From Sphagnum compactum (lineage: Eukaryota; Bryophyta; Sphagnopsida; Sphagnales), in NCBI GenBank assembly GCA_965153455.1, contig OZ234496.1, positions 20,824,304 to 20,888,303 on the forward strand: 64,000 bases of DNA, in the 5' to 3' direction. A model generated the notes under the pieces. The model did not search any database, was not told where the DNA came from, and was given only the letters and a program-made list of their open reading frames with translations. Made by a program: the position numbers and the translations under genes. This document shows positions 39,011 through 52,150 of this stretch, piece after piece (within the stretch, counting starts at the first letter, position 1; each line of letters begins with the position of its first letter).

Positions 39011-41311
39011 TTAAATAATGTTTTTTTTACCTGCAAAAAATTGGACAAATATATAAAAACCTTGAAATGATGTTAAAGTCGATATCTTTTTCCACATCCA
39101 AGTTAATAGTGCCCTATTTTCAACTTTTTTAAACACCACTATTGAATATTGGTCCTAAAAAACATCCTCTTGGATATTTTATGGACTTTAATTACCCAAA
39201 ATAAACAATTATAGAGTTCATCACATTAAATATTTCAAACTTTAAATCATAAATGTCATAACCATTGAGAACATAACATGTCCCAAATTGTGGAAGCAAT
39301 TTTCAATTCCATTATAAACAATTAGTCCATAACACAAATTTCTTATGGACTATGACCTAGGAATTGCTTAGATTGCAAAGTTCATCTTTCATTGAGAATT
39401 ATTTGTTTTTGTGTAATTAATTCAAATTAAAAGGAAAAAGTGTTTGTTTCACTTATTTGAGTCTATTTTGTTAGAATTTTCAACTTGCATTTAAATTTAA
39501 TACAATAGTATGTGTCCAACCCAAAAAATAATGTCTATGTGACATCTAGAAAAGTCCATTGTAGTCTATTTTTACCTAACTATCAATATAAGTAACCCTA
39601 TTTATAAGCGAAATGATGTTAGGTTTTTTGCTTACAAGCTTCTGACACTTGTTACATGAATTTGATGAAACCTTTGTTCTCCTTTTTCAAATTCAACACT
39701 TTTTTTTCTCAAGTGATGCCAAGACCCCATGGTGGAAGGTTGTTCTTCATAGAGCCTAAGCCCAAAAGTTGATGAGTTGTGGCCAACACATATGATGATT
39801 ACATTGACTCAAAGCTCCAATGGAACTTCCAATTTTAAACAATTGTAGGACATCCAATAGGTGTGATAGAATTGAATACAAAAAAAATTGTCATGTGCAC
39901 ATGCCTTGTGTGGTAGCTTGGGAATGGATGATGTGACATGATTTCAATTTAGAATATTTGCACAAGTCATTTCAAATTTTTGTATTAACATAGTTCATTC
40001 TAGATTGTTGTATTTGCATAGTTTTTTTCATATTGTGATGAAATGTTTTAGTTGTAGATGTGGATTTTGCAATTCTCCTTTTGTGATTTGTAATTTTTGA
40101 ATTTAAAATTCAGTATTTAACTATCTATTAGACCTATTTTCCATGGTTTATTGGTAAATGTTCAATTTTCTTCAAATGAAGGTTCTTAAATCATATCCTT
40201 GCTACAATTTAAGCTTATGATATTGTTTGGACTAATGCATGGTTGGTTGTCCATTTAATGACCATCAGGATAGTTGGACATGTATATATGGTCACCCATA
40301 TAATAATGGTCACAATTGAAACACATTGGCAAACCTTCCAAATGATGGGCCTTATTTAATAGTCCCATTTGAAGTATTTACATGGATTTATGTGCAAAGA
40401 AGACCCATAGATAATAGCATGGAAGACCCAAGGATAAATACATTGAATAAAAAACATTTCAATTTTAAAAGCCAAGTGTGTCATGTGTGGGTTCTTTATT
40501 TGTACACGTTGTAGAATATATATTGTTGCCACAATTGCAAAAAATATCATTGTAGTTGCAAAAAAATTAATGATATCATCCATGAATGGATGCAATCAAT
40601 ATCAGATGACATATGATTCCATTTCATTTACATTTTGAACTAAACCCCAAAAATCATAAATTATGATCCCATCTATGACAAAAATTTGGTTTCACCCATG
40701 TAATAGTCGCATATGCAATTAGAAAGACTTACAACTAAACTGACATGTAATCTACTAATATATTTATAGTCACAAAATTAGGTGCTTTAGACATTAATCA
40801 CATAGCAGTTGTAAACTCAAGTTTGAATTGGACAAGATTTATTGTATTGTATTGTATTTCCAAGTTGTAAATGGAAAAATACAAATTGGTGAAAACAAGC
40901 TCTTACAAACCAAAGATGCTACTTATTAAAAGGATCGAATTGTCATCTTTCAAAATTTTCTATAATGAACCTTTTGAATCAATTTGTTTGCAACTTGTTA
41001 AATATGTTGGTTGTCGAATTAGTACCTTACAAGTGGTGTGTTAAATAATGTTGAGTACATGCCTTGTTTGAATGTTCAAAAAATACTTTCTTGCACACAA
41101 TTTTTGGAATATGATACCATATAAGGCAATGTTAAATGTGTGATAATGAAATTAAACAATTGCAATATTGTTGTATGGAATGAGCACATCACAAAAAATG
41201 TTGAAATATTTCCATGCATATATGAACATAATTGGCATTTTGGTAGTATTGTATAAGGACCAAATTCTTGTGCTACATAAAGAAATATTTTTTACATGTA
41301 TAAAATTGTTC
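39011..41311. other. AT-rich gene-free stretch
   Basis: The first 150 bases may continue the CACTA relic (a frame reading FFHIQVNSALFS). The rest shows nothing recognisable. Confidence 0.5.
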
Positions 41312-42019
41312 AATTCCATATATTGATGAGCCCTAGGATAGTAGGGGTGTGTTGAACATTTACATTTTTTGTCCACATAACAAAATACCTTGATTTTAGT
41401 GTGAATGGGGGGCAATCAACTCTTAATGTATTTAGTATAATGTAGTACAATGCCCTATTTATTTTTATGTTTGAAATTAATTTTCTTAAATTTTTAATCA
41501 TACAGTTTATAAATGAGTCTTAAACTTTCAAAATCCCTACAAAATATGATTTTTTTTCACCAAATACCACAAGATTCCTATATATTTGAACTCAAACTAG
41601 GTATGATAATGCCACATGTCAAATGTATATCATATATATATTGGCATTGATATATACATATGACATTTCTGTATGATATGAATACTTAGTACCTTGTTGA
41701 ACTAATTACATATATTGGTGAGCCCCTAGGATATAATTAGTGATTAAAAATTTACATTTTTTGTCCACATGAAAAAATACATTGATTTTTGTGTGAATGG
41801 AAGGTAATCACCTCCCAATGTATTTATTATGATATAATCTAATGCTTTATTTATTTTTCTATTTAAAATTAATCCTTTTAAAGTTGTAATCACATGACTT
41901 ATAAATAGGTCTTAGATTTTTAGAACATCTAGATAATATTACTTCCATTCACAAAATACCAAAATATTTTGTATATTTGAACCCAAAATGGGTATGATAA
42001 TGTCACATGTCATATGGTT
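41312..42019. repeat. ~310-bp direct repeat, two diverged copies
   Basis: Copies at about 41316-41625 and 41707-42016 align along their whole length: tatattg.tgagccc...aggata at the start, atttacattttttgtccaca and gtgtgaatgg inside, and ggtatgataatg.cacatgtca at the end. About 80 bp separate them. There is no coding capacity. It could be two insertions of one short element or an old segmental duplication. Confidence 0.8.
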
Positions 42020-43189
42020 TGAAGATCTTAACACATAGGAAATTGTGCAATTTGTATGTTTAGGTGGGAAGATTCGTAAAAATGTTTTAGCATTTGAAAT
42101 ACTAAAATACTACAAGTTTTTATATTTTTGTGCCATTCATGCAAATCGTGACTTTATTGCCTTGGTTCTTTCAAATGCAAATTTTGCAATTCAATCCCCA
42201 TGTGTAAAACAAAGTTTTTTCTTGTTATGATGAAATCATCAAAACCCTTCACAAGAATAACCATTCATATTTAGACACATACACATTTGTGGATGATACA
42301 AACATGAAATTCATGTATTAAAAAACCAAAAAATTCATCCAATTAGTAGTCAAGGAGTGACCACAAGCCTTGCTCGTGATAATAACAATGTGCATCTTCA
42401 AGAAAATTATCATTAACAAGGTCCTAGTGGAAGAAAGAGGAGCATATGTTGTTGGCAAGGAGCTTGATTTGTTGTTGGGCGAATTTAAGGTCATTAGTAG
42501 CTCAATATCTTAGAGATCAGTTGTCACACTCCCTTTAAGATTTCATCCATAACAACATCTTCCTTGGTTGGGGGACATTTGAGATGTGTCACCTTTACCA
42601 GATTTCGACAATAGGCAGGGGGTCTAAAGGTGATTATGTTTGTCACATGTTCAAAGGTAACTTGGCACATTATGGGTTTTCTTGCACCACATTAAACGAA
42701 TAACAAATTGGACAACGATCTTTATTCATGTATATGACCCCTTCCATTAGGGGTAATAACTCTATAGCCATATCCCATATAAAATCTGAAGGTGAAGGTG
42801 CACTTATTTTCTTTTGAACTAAGCTCAACTCAAAATATGTAGAACATGTTGTGAAAGAAGTAAAATTTGGAAGGTTCGTGGTGGATTCAACACAAGAAAA
42901 TTGGCTTGTTGTATGAAAGGTGTATAACAATGAACAGATGGTGGATGGGCAAGAATGCACTTCTAGTTTTTATTTTGAGGAGAACCTTTAAAAATAAATG
43001 GATAAACACATTATACCAAAACTTTGACAAGCCCATTTGGACTTGGTCCATGCTTGGAAAATACAACAAAATACTACATTAATATGAATCCAAATTCACT
43101 TTGTGATTCATTAAATTTTGAATGAAATTTGACAAATTTACCATGATGAAAGTGGCCAACCCCTTAATGAACACGGACTAGTTGTTACA
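42020..43189. other. AT-rich stretch with one unassigned minus-strand frame
   Basis: A 96-codon minus-strand frame at 42670-42960 includes FIWDMAIELLPLMEGVIYM and CPICYS. It looks coding-like but matches no family I can name, and it may be a transposon relic. Nothing else is recognised. Confidence 0.35.
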
Positions 43190-43320
43190 AATAGGTGAAT
43201 TCATTAATAACTAATCAAATTCACCAATAGTTAATCAATTCATTAATAGCTAATTTAATTCACCATAATTAATCGAATTCAATAATAATAAAATAATAAA
43301 TAATAAATTCGCTAACAATT
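43190..43320. repeat. Short tandem array, ~22-bp unit
   Basis: Diverged repeats of the form attcattaatagctaatc / aattcaccaatagttaatc occur about five times, ending in AT-only sequence. A simple degenerate satellite-like patch. Confidence 0.7.
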
Positions 43321-46084
43321 AATTAAAAACCTTCACTTAGAGGGTACCTAACTTAAGTTAAGAATCTAAGCCACCAACCTAAGGTGCAAACGTGAAGGTT
43401 TGAACCTTTGACCTATATAGTTGCACATACAATTACATTTTAAAATATAAGATGCATTTTGAAATGCCACATGGAAATAAATTAATTACCAGTATGATAT
43501 TTTATGTATTTTTTCATATATTGAACTACAAGTGCCATTAATATGTTTTATTAAAAAATATTTTATTCCAACAAATGATAAATGATCACATGGACACATT
43601 TTTCCATGTGGAAATAATTTTATTTATTATTTATTTATTTTTTATTCTAACAAATGGCAAACTATCATTGTGTACATACGTGAAGCCATCATGCCACATG
43701 AAAATTATTTAATAATAATTATGGATATTTTATTAATTCATTATAACATATGGTAAATAGACATGTGTCTTATGACCATAATTTATTCCTAAAGACACAA
43801 TGTGGTTAAATTCAAACCGCTCATCAATGGGACATTTGTTAACATGCAATTACTATTGATGTAATTATATATGTAGTTGCAAATTGAGGTTTTATATAGG
43901 CTTTGAGGGGTCCATGTCATATTAACCATCATCAATGGTAGTCAATGAAAAATTCCAACTTAGTTTGGAATTATTTTATAGTAGATAAAAATAATTCATT
44001 CATTCCATCACATATTTCTAAGATACCCCATTACTCCACATGTACATTATTAGGTCTTGTTCTTAGTATATCATTATTTAGTAGGCCATTGGATCATTTA
44101 GTGAATTACCATCCCCAATTCCTCATTAACTCCTTAAATCAATATCACCCAAACATGAACCTTGGCAAGTTGCCATTTTGTCATCATTTCCCATTGAGTT
44201 TTATTACATGCATAATGGATTTATAGAGGCTATGCATTGGAAGAAGGCACTTCAATGGTCTATTAATCATAAACATGTTTGATTACATGAATGGTACCCT
44301 GGATATTTTCTTTTGCACCTAAATGTATTTTGCTTCCTTTGGCATTGTTTTCATATGCTCTTTTAAATTCTTTTTTGCCAAAGCCACATGCAAAAAAAAA
44401 AGAATCATGGTAGTAATTAGAATTGATAAAATCAATGTTTTATATTCAAATTCTACTACATCACAACACACAAAAAACACAAAACAAATCTTCCAAGAGA
44501 CATTCAAGCAAAGTTTTCACCACTTACATTGAAGTTGCATGCAAGTTAAAAGATCATTTTATAACCTCAAGCTAACAATATTTTCATCATTCACATTTTA
44601 CAATTCGTTCATTCAACCACCTTCATCCACAACAATATGGTGATTTTTTAACTTTGTCAACTAAACACAAAAAAAGGTGATGTTCCTTCCTTCAACTAAA
44701 AAACATAGTTAATGAGAATTTATTTGTAAATCAAGCCCACATTCTTTCTTTGGTCATGATTGTATCCTTTAGCTCTTGAAAAGAGTCTTCCAATGCCATA
44801 TCAAACTTTTCAATATAACTAGATTTGATTTTTCAAAATCTTCATTTAAGTTCTAAAGAGTCAATTAAGATTTAAATGTAGTTTCAGTTTTGACCATTCA
44901 AATAACAATAACATATGTAACAAAATTTGTTTAAGGAATACAACCCATTTTATTGTAATATTTGCAAAATTATTTTCATCTTAAATTGGACAATATTTGG
45001 TCTCACTATTTTGATATGTCCTAGGATAAATTTTCAATAAGTTAGTATCACTAGATTTGGACAAGATTTATTTTTCATCCCTCGGACTTTCAACTTTTGA
45101 AGTGGGTGCATTCGGGAGCCTAGAAAACATTTCTCTAGCTTGCATTCACACACACTTTGTTTTCACCAAATAAATGTACTTAGTTTGTTATATGCATTGG
45201 ATTTTTCCTAGCCTCTTTCCATTGTCTTGCCCTAACCTTGTTTACACGTTCATACATATGGTTGTGACAAATAACACGAAGGAAAAACAATAAAAATAAA
45301 ATAGTATGGCTCCCTTTACATGTTGACGATTAGTTTTTATCATTCAAAATTTCAAATTAAACCTCTATGCCTTTAGACATATTCATTTTTCTTTGAAAAA
45401 AAATGCATTTTTAATGTGAAGAAAGGTTCAACTCAAGGATGCAATTTGCTTCAACTTGATACATGGGATTTTGGATGCTAGACTTTCATCTCATCTAAAG
45501 TGGCCCTTTAATTGAAAATTAGGTTAGGTTGTATTTTTGTGTGTATTATTTGCCAGGTGTTTTCTAAGATGGAAGAATATGTGGAATTTGACATTAAGAA
45601 TTGGGGTGACTCCTTTATTTTATGCAACCCATTTCATTGTCATACTCCAACATTTTTCCAAGTTGTTTTCTTAGGTGGGACATGTGATCAACTCCTACTT
45701 CCACTTTCATGTTCTCAATTTGAGTTGCAAGAAGCATGAAGTATAATGGAATTGTGTGCAATGTGAAAGGATGGTTGGCACAATTGATTATGCTTTGGAA
45801 TAAGCGGTAGTTGAACTCATTATCACTCAATGAAACAACAATTTCTTGTTGGAATGAACCCTTATTGAGCTCATGCCATAGTACATGTCGGATGATAATT
45901 CTCCATTTTGGTTTTTTATGCGCTTGAATTGTACATTTTTAAAATCTTATCATTAGTTTTCAATATTGGTTGTGAATTGGTGATTTGAATCAATGTACAA
46001 GATTGAAGCAATGAAAAAAAAGGAGTGAATGATGTTGAAAATTACAAAGAAATCTTGTGATATACAAATTGTGCTTCGATTTTT
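43321..46084. other. AT-rich gene-free stretch
   Basis: Only short frames, the longest 93 codons at 43945-44226 without a recognised domain. No RNA gene or mobile-element termini identified. Confidence 0.5.
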
Positions 46085-46220
46085 GAACGGATTTCTCTCG
46101 TGCAAGCCTAAATTTCAAATCGCTTCAAAAGTATCGGTCAAAACACGTGTGAACGGGTTTGTCTCGTGCAAGCGACATTTTCACACCGACATCAAGTGTG
46201 CAAAGGAACCTATTCAAATT
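46085..46220. repeat. 67-bp tandem duplication, diverged
   Basis: The stretch gaacggatttctctcgtgca at 46085 recurs at 46152 (about 21 of 23 bases over the best part), with weaker similarity over the rest of the unit. GC content rises here compared with the block to the left, marking the approach to the next gene. Confidence 0.55.
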
Positions 46221-46466
46221 TCAGCTACATGGAAACTGTGGAGAAATGGGGTGCACGAACACGAGTATGCCCTGTCGGACAGACACCTGTCACCTTTCAC
46301 ACCGCCAAAGACGCGCATGTTCAAAGCAGCCAGACGGCCACAGTCAACCAGCACCCACCAGTGCACCCACGAAGGATGAATGATAAGTGGTCAGCAAACA
46401 GTTTTCTGTTGAGTTCAAGTTCCCTAGCTAACCATGGTGCTTTGCTGAATTCCTTTTTTTCTTTTT

Positions 46467-46514
46467 CTACCTACCTACCAACTACCCACAAGCAGGTTGT
46501 TGGTAGGTAGGTAG
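46467..46514. repeat. Perfect 16-bp inverted repeat (hairpin) in a TAGG-rich tract
   Basis: Left stem ctacctacctaccaac (46467-46482) is the exact complement of gttggtaggtaggtag (46499-46514), with a 16-base loop. Further taggtaccta and acctacctaa motifs recur through to about 47200. The location is about 1.6 kb upstream of the lectin receptor start. Confidence 0.85.
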
Positions 46515-48147
46515 TAAAAACAGCCCTTACCTAAGTATAAAAGTATAAACCATCTATTTACCTAGTAGTTACCTATTTTCCTACCTATCTACCTATATAT
46601 ATGAGACCTATTTTCTACAAAATTGGTTACCAAGGTGAAACCAGATATTTAACTTAGTTAAGGTTCATCCACAACTGAGTAACAACAAGCATCCAGTGGA
46701 TGGTGCGCTGGTGGGTGCTGGTTCACTACGGCCCAGACGGTGCACAGTCAAATTTTCACGTGGGTATTGGGGATTGATTGAAAGCCAATGAATCGAATCA
46801 CACACGTTTTCATCCACTTCAGTCGTTCCCAATCTGTTTACTCATTCATCCATTCCATCTATCCATCCCACACGCATTATACGCACGCTTGCTATGGGTA
46901 CGTTTTGGACGCAACGGCTTCGATCTACCCGCTGCTATAAGAACTGAACGGCCCAGATTCCAACAAGATGGCCAGAAGGATGACAAAGACGGACCCCTAA
47001 ATGTAAGTAGGTACCTAGGATCCAGCTACCCGTATCGCAGTAACAAGTGAATAACCCACGTAGGTAGAAAAGTAAGAAAATCTCTAGTAAACAACAATCT
47101 AGGTACCTATACCTACCTAAGTAAGTTATAGAGCTACAAGTCTAGTTCTCAAACGTTGGTAAGTTCGAAAGGCTACCCGGTCTAGGTACCTAAAGAAAGG
47201 GAACCGGTACTAGACCGGTAAAAAGAAAACCAGAGCGGTAAAAATAGGATCCTTCACACGGATTTGCTGCGGAAACTTTTTCAAAATTGAAAAACCGTCA
47301 ACAGTAACAACGCGGCCACAGGCATCTCTTTCGCATCACGTTCCCTTTGTTTGTGTTTTGGTCATTTGCTAACTTTTATGCTTTGCCCTACCTGTTCACG
47401 AAAAGTTCCCCGTGTGGGTTGAGAACAAAGGAACCGTTACCCAATGTAGAGAGATAGCACGTGAGTGCGACCCCAAGTTGGTTCCCATTTCTGTTCCCCC
47501 CCTGTTCTCTCCCTGTGAGCTTCGTCTGCTTGTCTGTGTGTGTGTGTGTGTGTGTGGGAGGGGCTTTTATTCTTATGTTTTTGTTTGTGTTTTTCCGCTT
47601 GTCTTTTTGGTGTTTCGTGTTTATGGGGGTTGTTTTTTTTTATGTTGCTTTGTTGGCGATGGGGATGACGGCGGTGTTGGTGGCGGCGGCGGCGATGTCT
47701 GCTGCATCACGTATATCAAAACGCTAATCCCACGAGTAGTAGCAGTCCGACGAGGAGGGGGAGGAGGAGGAGGATCATGACAATAAGCTGCAGTTGAAGA
47801 GTGTGGGGGACGGGGGGTTGGGGATATGGTGCTCACTGCGCCAACACAACGCATGCTGCAATCTGGAGGGAAATCGCAGGAGGAGCAAGAGGAAGAAGAG
47901 GAAAAGAAAGAGGAGCCAGTTTGTTGACCTCCTCAGCACTCGCCGCTGCTTTTCCCTCCACCTGTGAGCTTCCCTTCCTCACCTCCTCTCTCTGTCTCTC
48001 TCCCCCTCCTACTTCCAACTTCTTGTGTGCTTTCTCTTGTGATGTTTGGTTTTCTCGTCCTGATGGAAAGTGTGGATTTCTTGGAATGGAGTAGAGTTAG
48101 GTAATGTGTGGAGTGGGGGTGTTGTTGGTGCTGGTTTGGCGGGGGAA
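46515..48147 (+). promoter_or_regulatory. Upstream region and probable 5' leader of the lectin receptor gene
   Basis: Repeated TAGGTA-type motifs continue to about 47200. After that the sequence becomes GC-richer with a (TG)n tract at 47534-47556 and a GGA-rich tract at 47750-47775. These are typical of a plant promoter/leader zone. Open frames of about 120 codons here are low-complexity and not credible genes. Confidence 0.4.
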
Positions 48148-50486
48148 ATGAACAGGCAGGGCATGAAGGCATGCCTGACAGAGACAGTAAGACTACGGTA
48201 CCTGCTCCTCGCGTACTGTCTTTTCTACTCCGTTTCTGTCTCTGAATGTGGTAAGTGCCAACCCTGCTCTGTGTTGCTGTGGTTTTCACTTTGGGATCTT
48301 CGAAAATTATTGAATGCAGGTGGAGATGTTTTTGCCTCGGATTTTTGTGGGAGTCTCCTTTTACTTGCGGTTAGACCAGCGAGAAGAGCATTTTCTGTTG
48401 AGAGTAGTGTAGGCATGGGGGGCGAATGCTTTCTATTTAACTATTGCTGTGGGCTGCAGGGACTTGCCCAGCAGGATGGCAAGAAGGATACAATGAAAAC
48501 GTGTGTCTCTCTCTTATGACCAGCACAAACGACTGGAATGACTCAGAGAGCACATGTGTAGCAAAAGGCGGGCATCTTGCATCACTTGATACCAGAGAAG
48601 AGTACCAGTACCTGCAATCAATTTGCACGAGTGGAACTACAGATGGTTGTTGGGTTGGAGGCCATGAGGTGAACACTTCCTCCCCAATGTTCCCCCTCAC
48701 AAATTTTTGGTGTGATGTCTCTCAAGCCTGACATATGCAAGGGTTGAACCCTGGGAGCAGACACAGCTGGAGCCTCGGGCTACAAACAGTGTGGACCAGT
48801 GGCAGTGGAGCAATTGCCCCTCAACACACACAACTGATCTACCATGGGTGCCCTCACCTCCTGTAATGAACTGCTCGAATGTAACAAGCTGCTTGAATGG
48901 GGAGGCGTCATTGATGTGCACAGTACTGACAAGTTCCACAGTTCTGTGGGAGTACTGCAATTCCAAGCATGCCTTTATCTGTTCACTTGGACAAGGTGTG
49001 CAGTATGTTCTTCATCAATATGTTTTTGTCTCTAGCAAGGTGAATTGTTTTGTGATCGTCCTTGTCCCAAGGATCTGATCAGTGCTGCTTTCAAGGTTTG
49101 CATCTAGCATAGTTTACATAATTGTCATGGTGTGTATTTGTGAGATCTGATATAGAGTCCATTGATATCTTGTGTGGACGTAGATTGCAACCAGAAGGCA
49201 CCCGACAAAGAATATATTATCATACTGGCTGTTGTAAGTTCACTCATATTCATCACGACAATGGGCGTTATGTGTTTTTTGCTGGCTTACCGACGCAGCA
49301 AGAGACGGCGAAGGTCTCGTCTCCAAAAACTAGCAAGCCTCTCAAATGCCAGTGGGCTGATAGTACCTGCATTTAGGTTGTACACAGTCAATGAATTAGA
49401 GAGTGCCACACAACATTTTTCTGAAGCAAATTTGCTTGGGGAGGCTCGGGCCGGGGGTCGAATGTACAAAGGGATTCTGCCAAATGGTACATTGGTGGCA
49501 GTGAAGAGCCTGCAGCAAACAGGTTTTCAAAGCCAGAAGGAGTTTGTTCATGACTTGGCACGGACAGCACGGCTAAGACATCCCAACCTAGTTGGTGTTA
49601 AAGGGTGTGCCTATCATGGTGGAACAGGATTTGTAGTTTATGACTTCATTCCAAATGGCTCCCTTGAAAAGTGGTTGCATGATTTGCCAGTAGGTGCTCG
49701 TACTCTTACCTGGGGTGAGCGAATTCGCATTGCTACCACAGTTGCCCAAGGCATTGCGTAAGCTCCTGTCTTTTTTTGCTGTTGCCTTTCTGGTGTTTGT
49801 CAAGACCTCACTCTGTGTTTTAGTTTTGTTCTAGCTGGTTTCCTGCTTGAGAAAAACAGCAAGTAATATTCTGCTGGGTTTGCTTATCTGTTATGTACAG
49901 GTTTCTGCACGATACTTTAAAACCACATGTGGTGCATGGAGATATTAGGGCAAGTAATGTTCTTTTGGACGAGCAATTTGATGCTCACATTCTTGGGGTG
50001 GGGGGAAGAAAGGTGGCTTTGCGTGAATCCACTTCTGGCCATACAATAGCTGGTGGCACCTATGGCTACCTGGCTCCTGAATTTCGATACAGAAATGAAG
50101 TTACGATAAAAAGTGACGTGTACAGCTTTGGGGTGCTACTGTTGGAGCTTATCACAGGGCGCAAGCCATATGTAGAAGTGGATACCCCTGATTGGCAGAG
50201 CCTGTTTGAGTGGGTCACACCTTTGGTTCAATCACAACACTTCATTGAGCTTCTGGACCCTTTAATTGTGACTATCCCAGACAGCAGCCAAGTACAGACG
50301 GTAGTGGACTTGGTGTACTCATGCACTCAGCATGTCCCAGGAATGCGGCCACGGATGTCCCATGTAGTGCACCAGTTACAGCAGTTGCAACAAGGGTTAG
50401 TTCCCCCCTCTCAAGATATGAACAAGGTAATTTCAGGCCATAATATATCCTCTTTGGAATTGGAAATAGCAGAGGTCCCTTTGTAA
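48148..50486 (+). CDS. C-type lectin receptor-like protein kinase (probable pseudokinase)
   Basis: Five exons (48148-48250, 48460-48668, 48761-48995, 49184-49757, 49901-50486) give 568 residues, homologous to the single plant C-type-lectin receptor kinase family (Arabidopsis At1g52310 type). A signal peptide covers about 1-33. The C-type lectin domain (about 36-180) shows CPAGW, GGHLASL, DGCWVGG, WQWSNC and HAFIC. The transmembrane segment is about 193-218, followed by a basic stop-transfer stretch. The kinase domain (about 262-530) keeps the VAVK lysine (Lys290) and GGTYGYLAPEF/SDVYSFG, but the glycine loop is degenerate (LLGEARAGGRMYKG), HRD is HGD (386-388) and DFG is GVG (406-408). Loss of the Mg-binding Asp predicts little or no phosphotransfer, which fits this family. 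The 92-base intron between exons 2 and 3 is required to avoid a stop and is the least certain junction. The second Met (48163) is an alternative start. Confidence 0.9.
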
Positions 50487-52150
50487 CAATTCCAGTCCTT
50501 CACAACTTCTCCTTGTGTGGTGTATGCTTCATGTTTTTGAAAATGTGTGTTTGGTGCCCCTGTTCTGTTCTTTGTGAGGAGGTTTGTTGTGAGGTGCAGA
50601 GAGCAGGGCATGGTCTCAATCTGGGCTCCTTGCAAGAACTAAAATCAACACTCTTAATTCTGTTGTGACTCCAATCCCCATATTCTTCACACAAGTTGGA
50701 TGAAGTTGCAATGCTGCAAATAGGCCATAAGCATTGTCACTTGGTACCTCTGAACTGTTATACAAATACCTGTTGTGTCAGGGTTGACTATCTCATCTCC
50801 AAGCCAGATTCTCACAGCAAGACCTTGGTATGTCTTTTGAGTTGTCATCCTCAACAACTGCTATGTTACTTGGTGCAGAAAACTTTGCATTGAGGTTAGG
50901 AGGGCTACTACACACTGCCATGAGACATACTTCTAATATGTTTTTGAGCTTTGGATTTCTGCATAATTTCTGTGACCACCTTAGCTCACGAATGTTTATC
51001 TACCTTAAGAATTTCTGAGTGAATTCTAACTCATCAACATAAAATGGATGTGTGTTGGAGAAGGTGGTGTTTATAATACCACGCTTGCCAAATATTTACT
51101 AAATGAAAGTACATTAGAGTGTTCCACTCTGTTAATAAAAGAATTAGTGGTAGGGTTGAAGCCCTAAAGTAAAGCTTGGCATGGTGTGAACTGGCAGTTA
51201 GTTTGATGTTAGCATATTAGCACAATGCTAATTTAGTTTAGCACTGTGCTGATTTAGTGCCTGTCCTCACAACTGCAATTCTGTCAACTGAGTCCACCAC
51301 AAGTAAGTGTGTGATGCACATGTTGCAAGAATGTTGTAAGTGAAAAGGTATTGGCAACCCTGTCAAGGAGGCAACCTTTGCTATAGCAGTCGAGTGGACT
51401 TGAATGCCTCAGTGGAGCCATGCCTCATGAATTTTGCAGCTGCATCCAATACATTTACAACAGTGTTGGTGCCAACTCTTCAGGTAAAATTAGCTTGTGA
51501 CTCCTGCAATTTTGGGTACTTCCTCCTTACAATCCACACTTCCTACTCTGAACACCCAAAAGTTGTGGTAACCCAAAATATCGTTTTGTCTAACTGTAAG
51601 AATGTATTGTAAAGCATTTCTATTGTATTTGGAGAGCATATTACCAAGTGGAACTTTTCCTCTGTCAAGGGCAGGATGTTTTAAAAAGCAGAATGCCTAC
51701 TGTGTTGGCCATTTCAATTTTTCTTTTGTTCCGGTGATACTCAAGGGAAAAGCTGATTATTTTTTTTCCTACTGGTGCCTTGCCTTAGGGCAGTGTGTTT
51801 CTGAAAGAAAGCACCCTTCTCCCTGAAATCCGCACCTTTCTTCTCTGCCTTGGGGTTGGGTGCATATTTCAGGAATGCCTCACTCACTCCTGGGGTGTGT
51901 ACTGAACTCATAAAATACTAGACTGGTTTTGATTTGTTGAAATATATGCTTAATTGAAACTGGAAAAGTCTCCTGTGTGCAGTTTTGGGCTTGTGTTTGG
52001 TGCTCTTTTTGTGCCCATGGTTCTCCGTAGAACAACATTGCATGGTTCTTTTTGTTTTACAATAATGTTATTCATTTATTTTGGTTTTGGGTTATCCCTG
52101 TTGATTTCCAAATAAGAATCTCTCATTAAAGAACATGAGTACGAACCGGC
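50487..52150 (+). other. 3' region of the lectin receptor gene and spacer
   Basis: T-rich, stop-dense sequence. An AATAAA-containing stretch (ttaataaaagaa near 51130) is a possible polyadenylation signal, but it lies 0.6 kb from the stop codon. Nothing else is recognised. Confidence 0.4.

Noticed and set aside
47412-47780. 122-codon plus-strand frame rich in Val, Cys and Gly upstream of the lectin receptor
   Set aside because: Its translation comes from (TG)n, GGA-rich and T-rich simple sequence; it is leader DNA, not a protein.
48669-48760. Possible frameshift pseudogenisation of the lectin receptor
   Set aside because: A GT-AG intron of 92 bases with matching phase restores the lectin domain and makes the whole coding length divisible by three, so an intact gene is the simpler reading.
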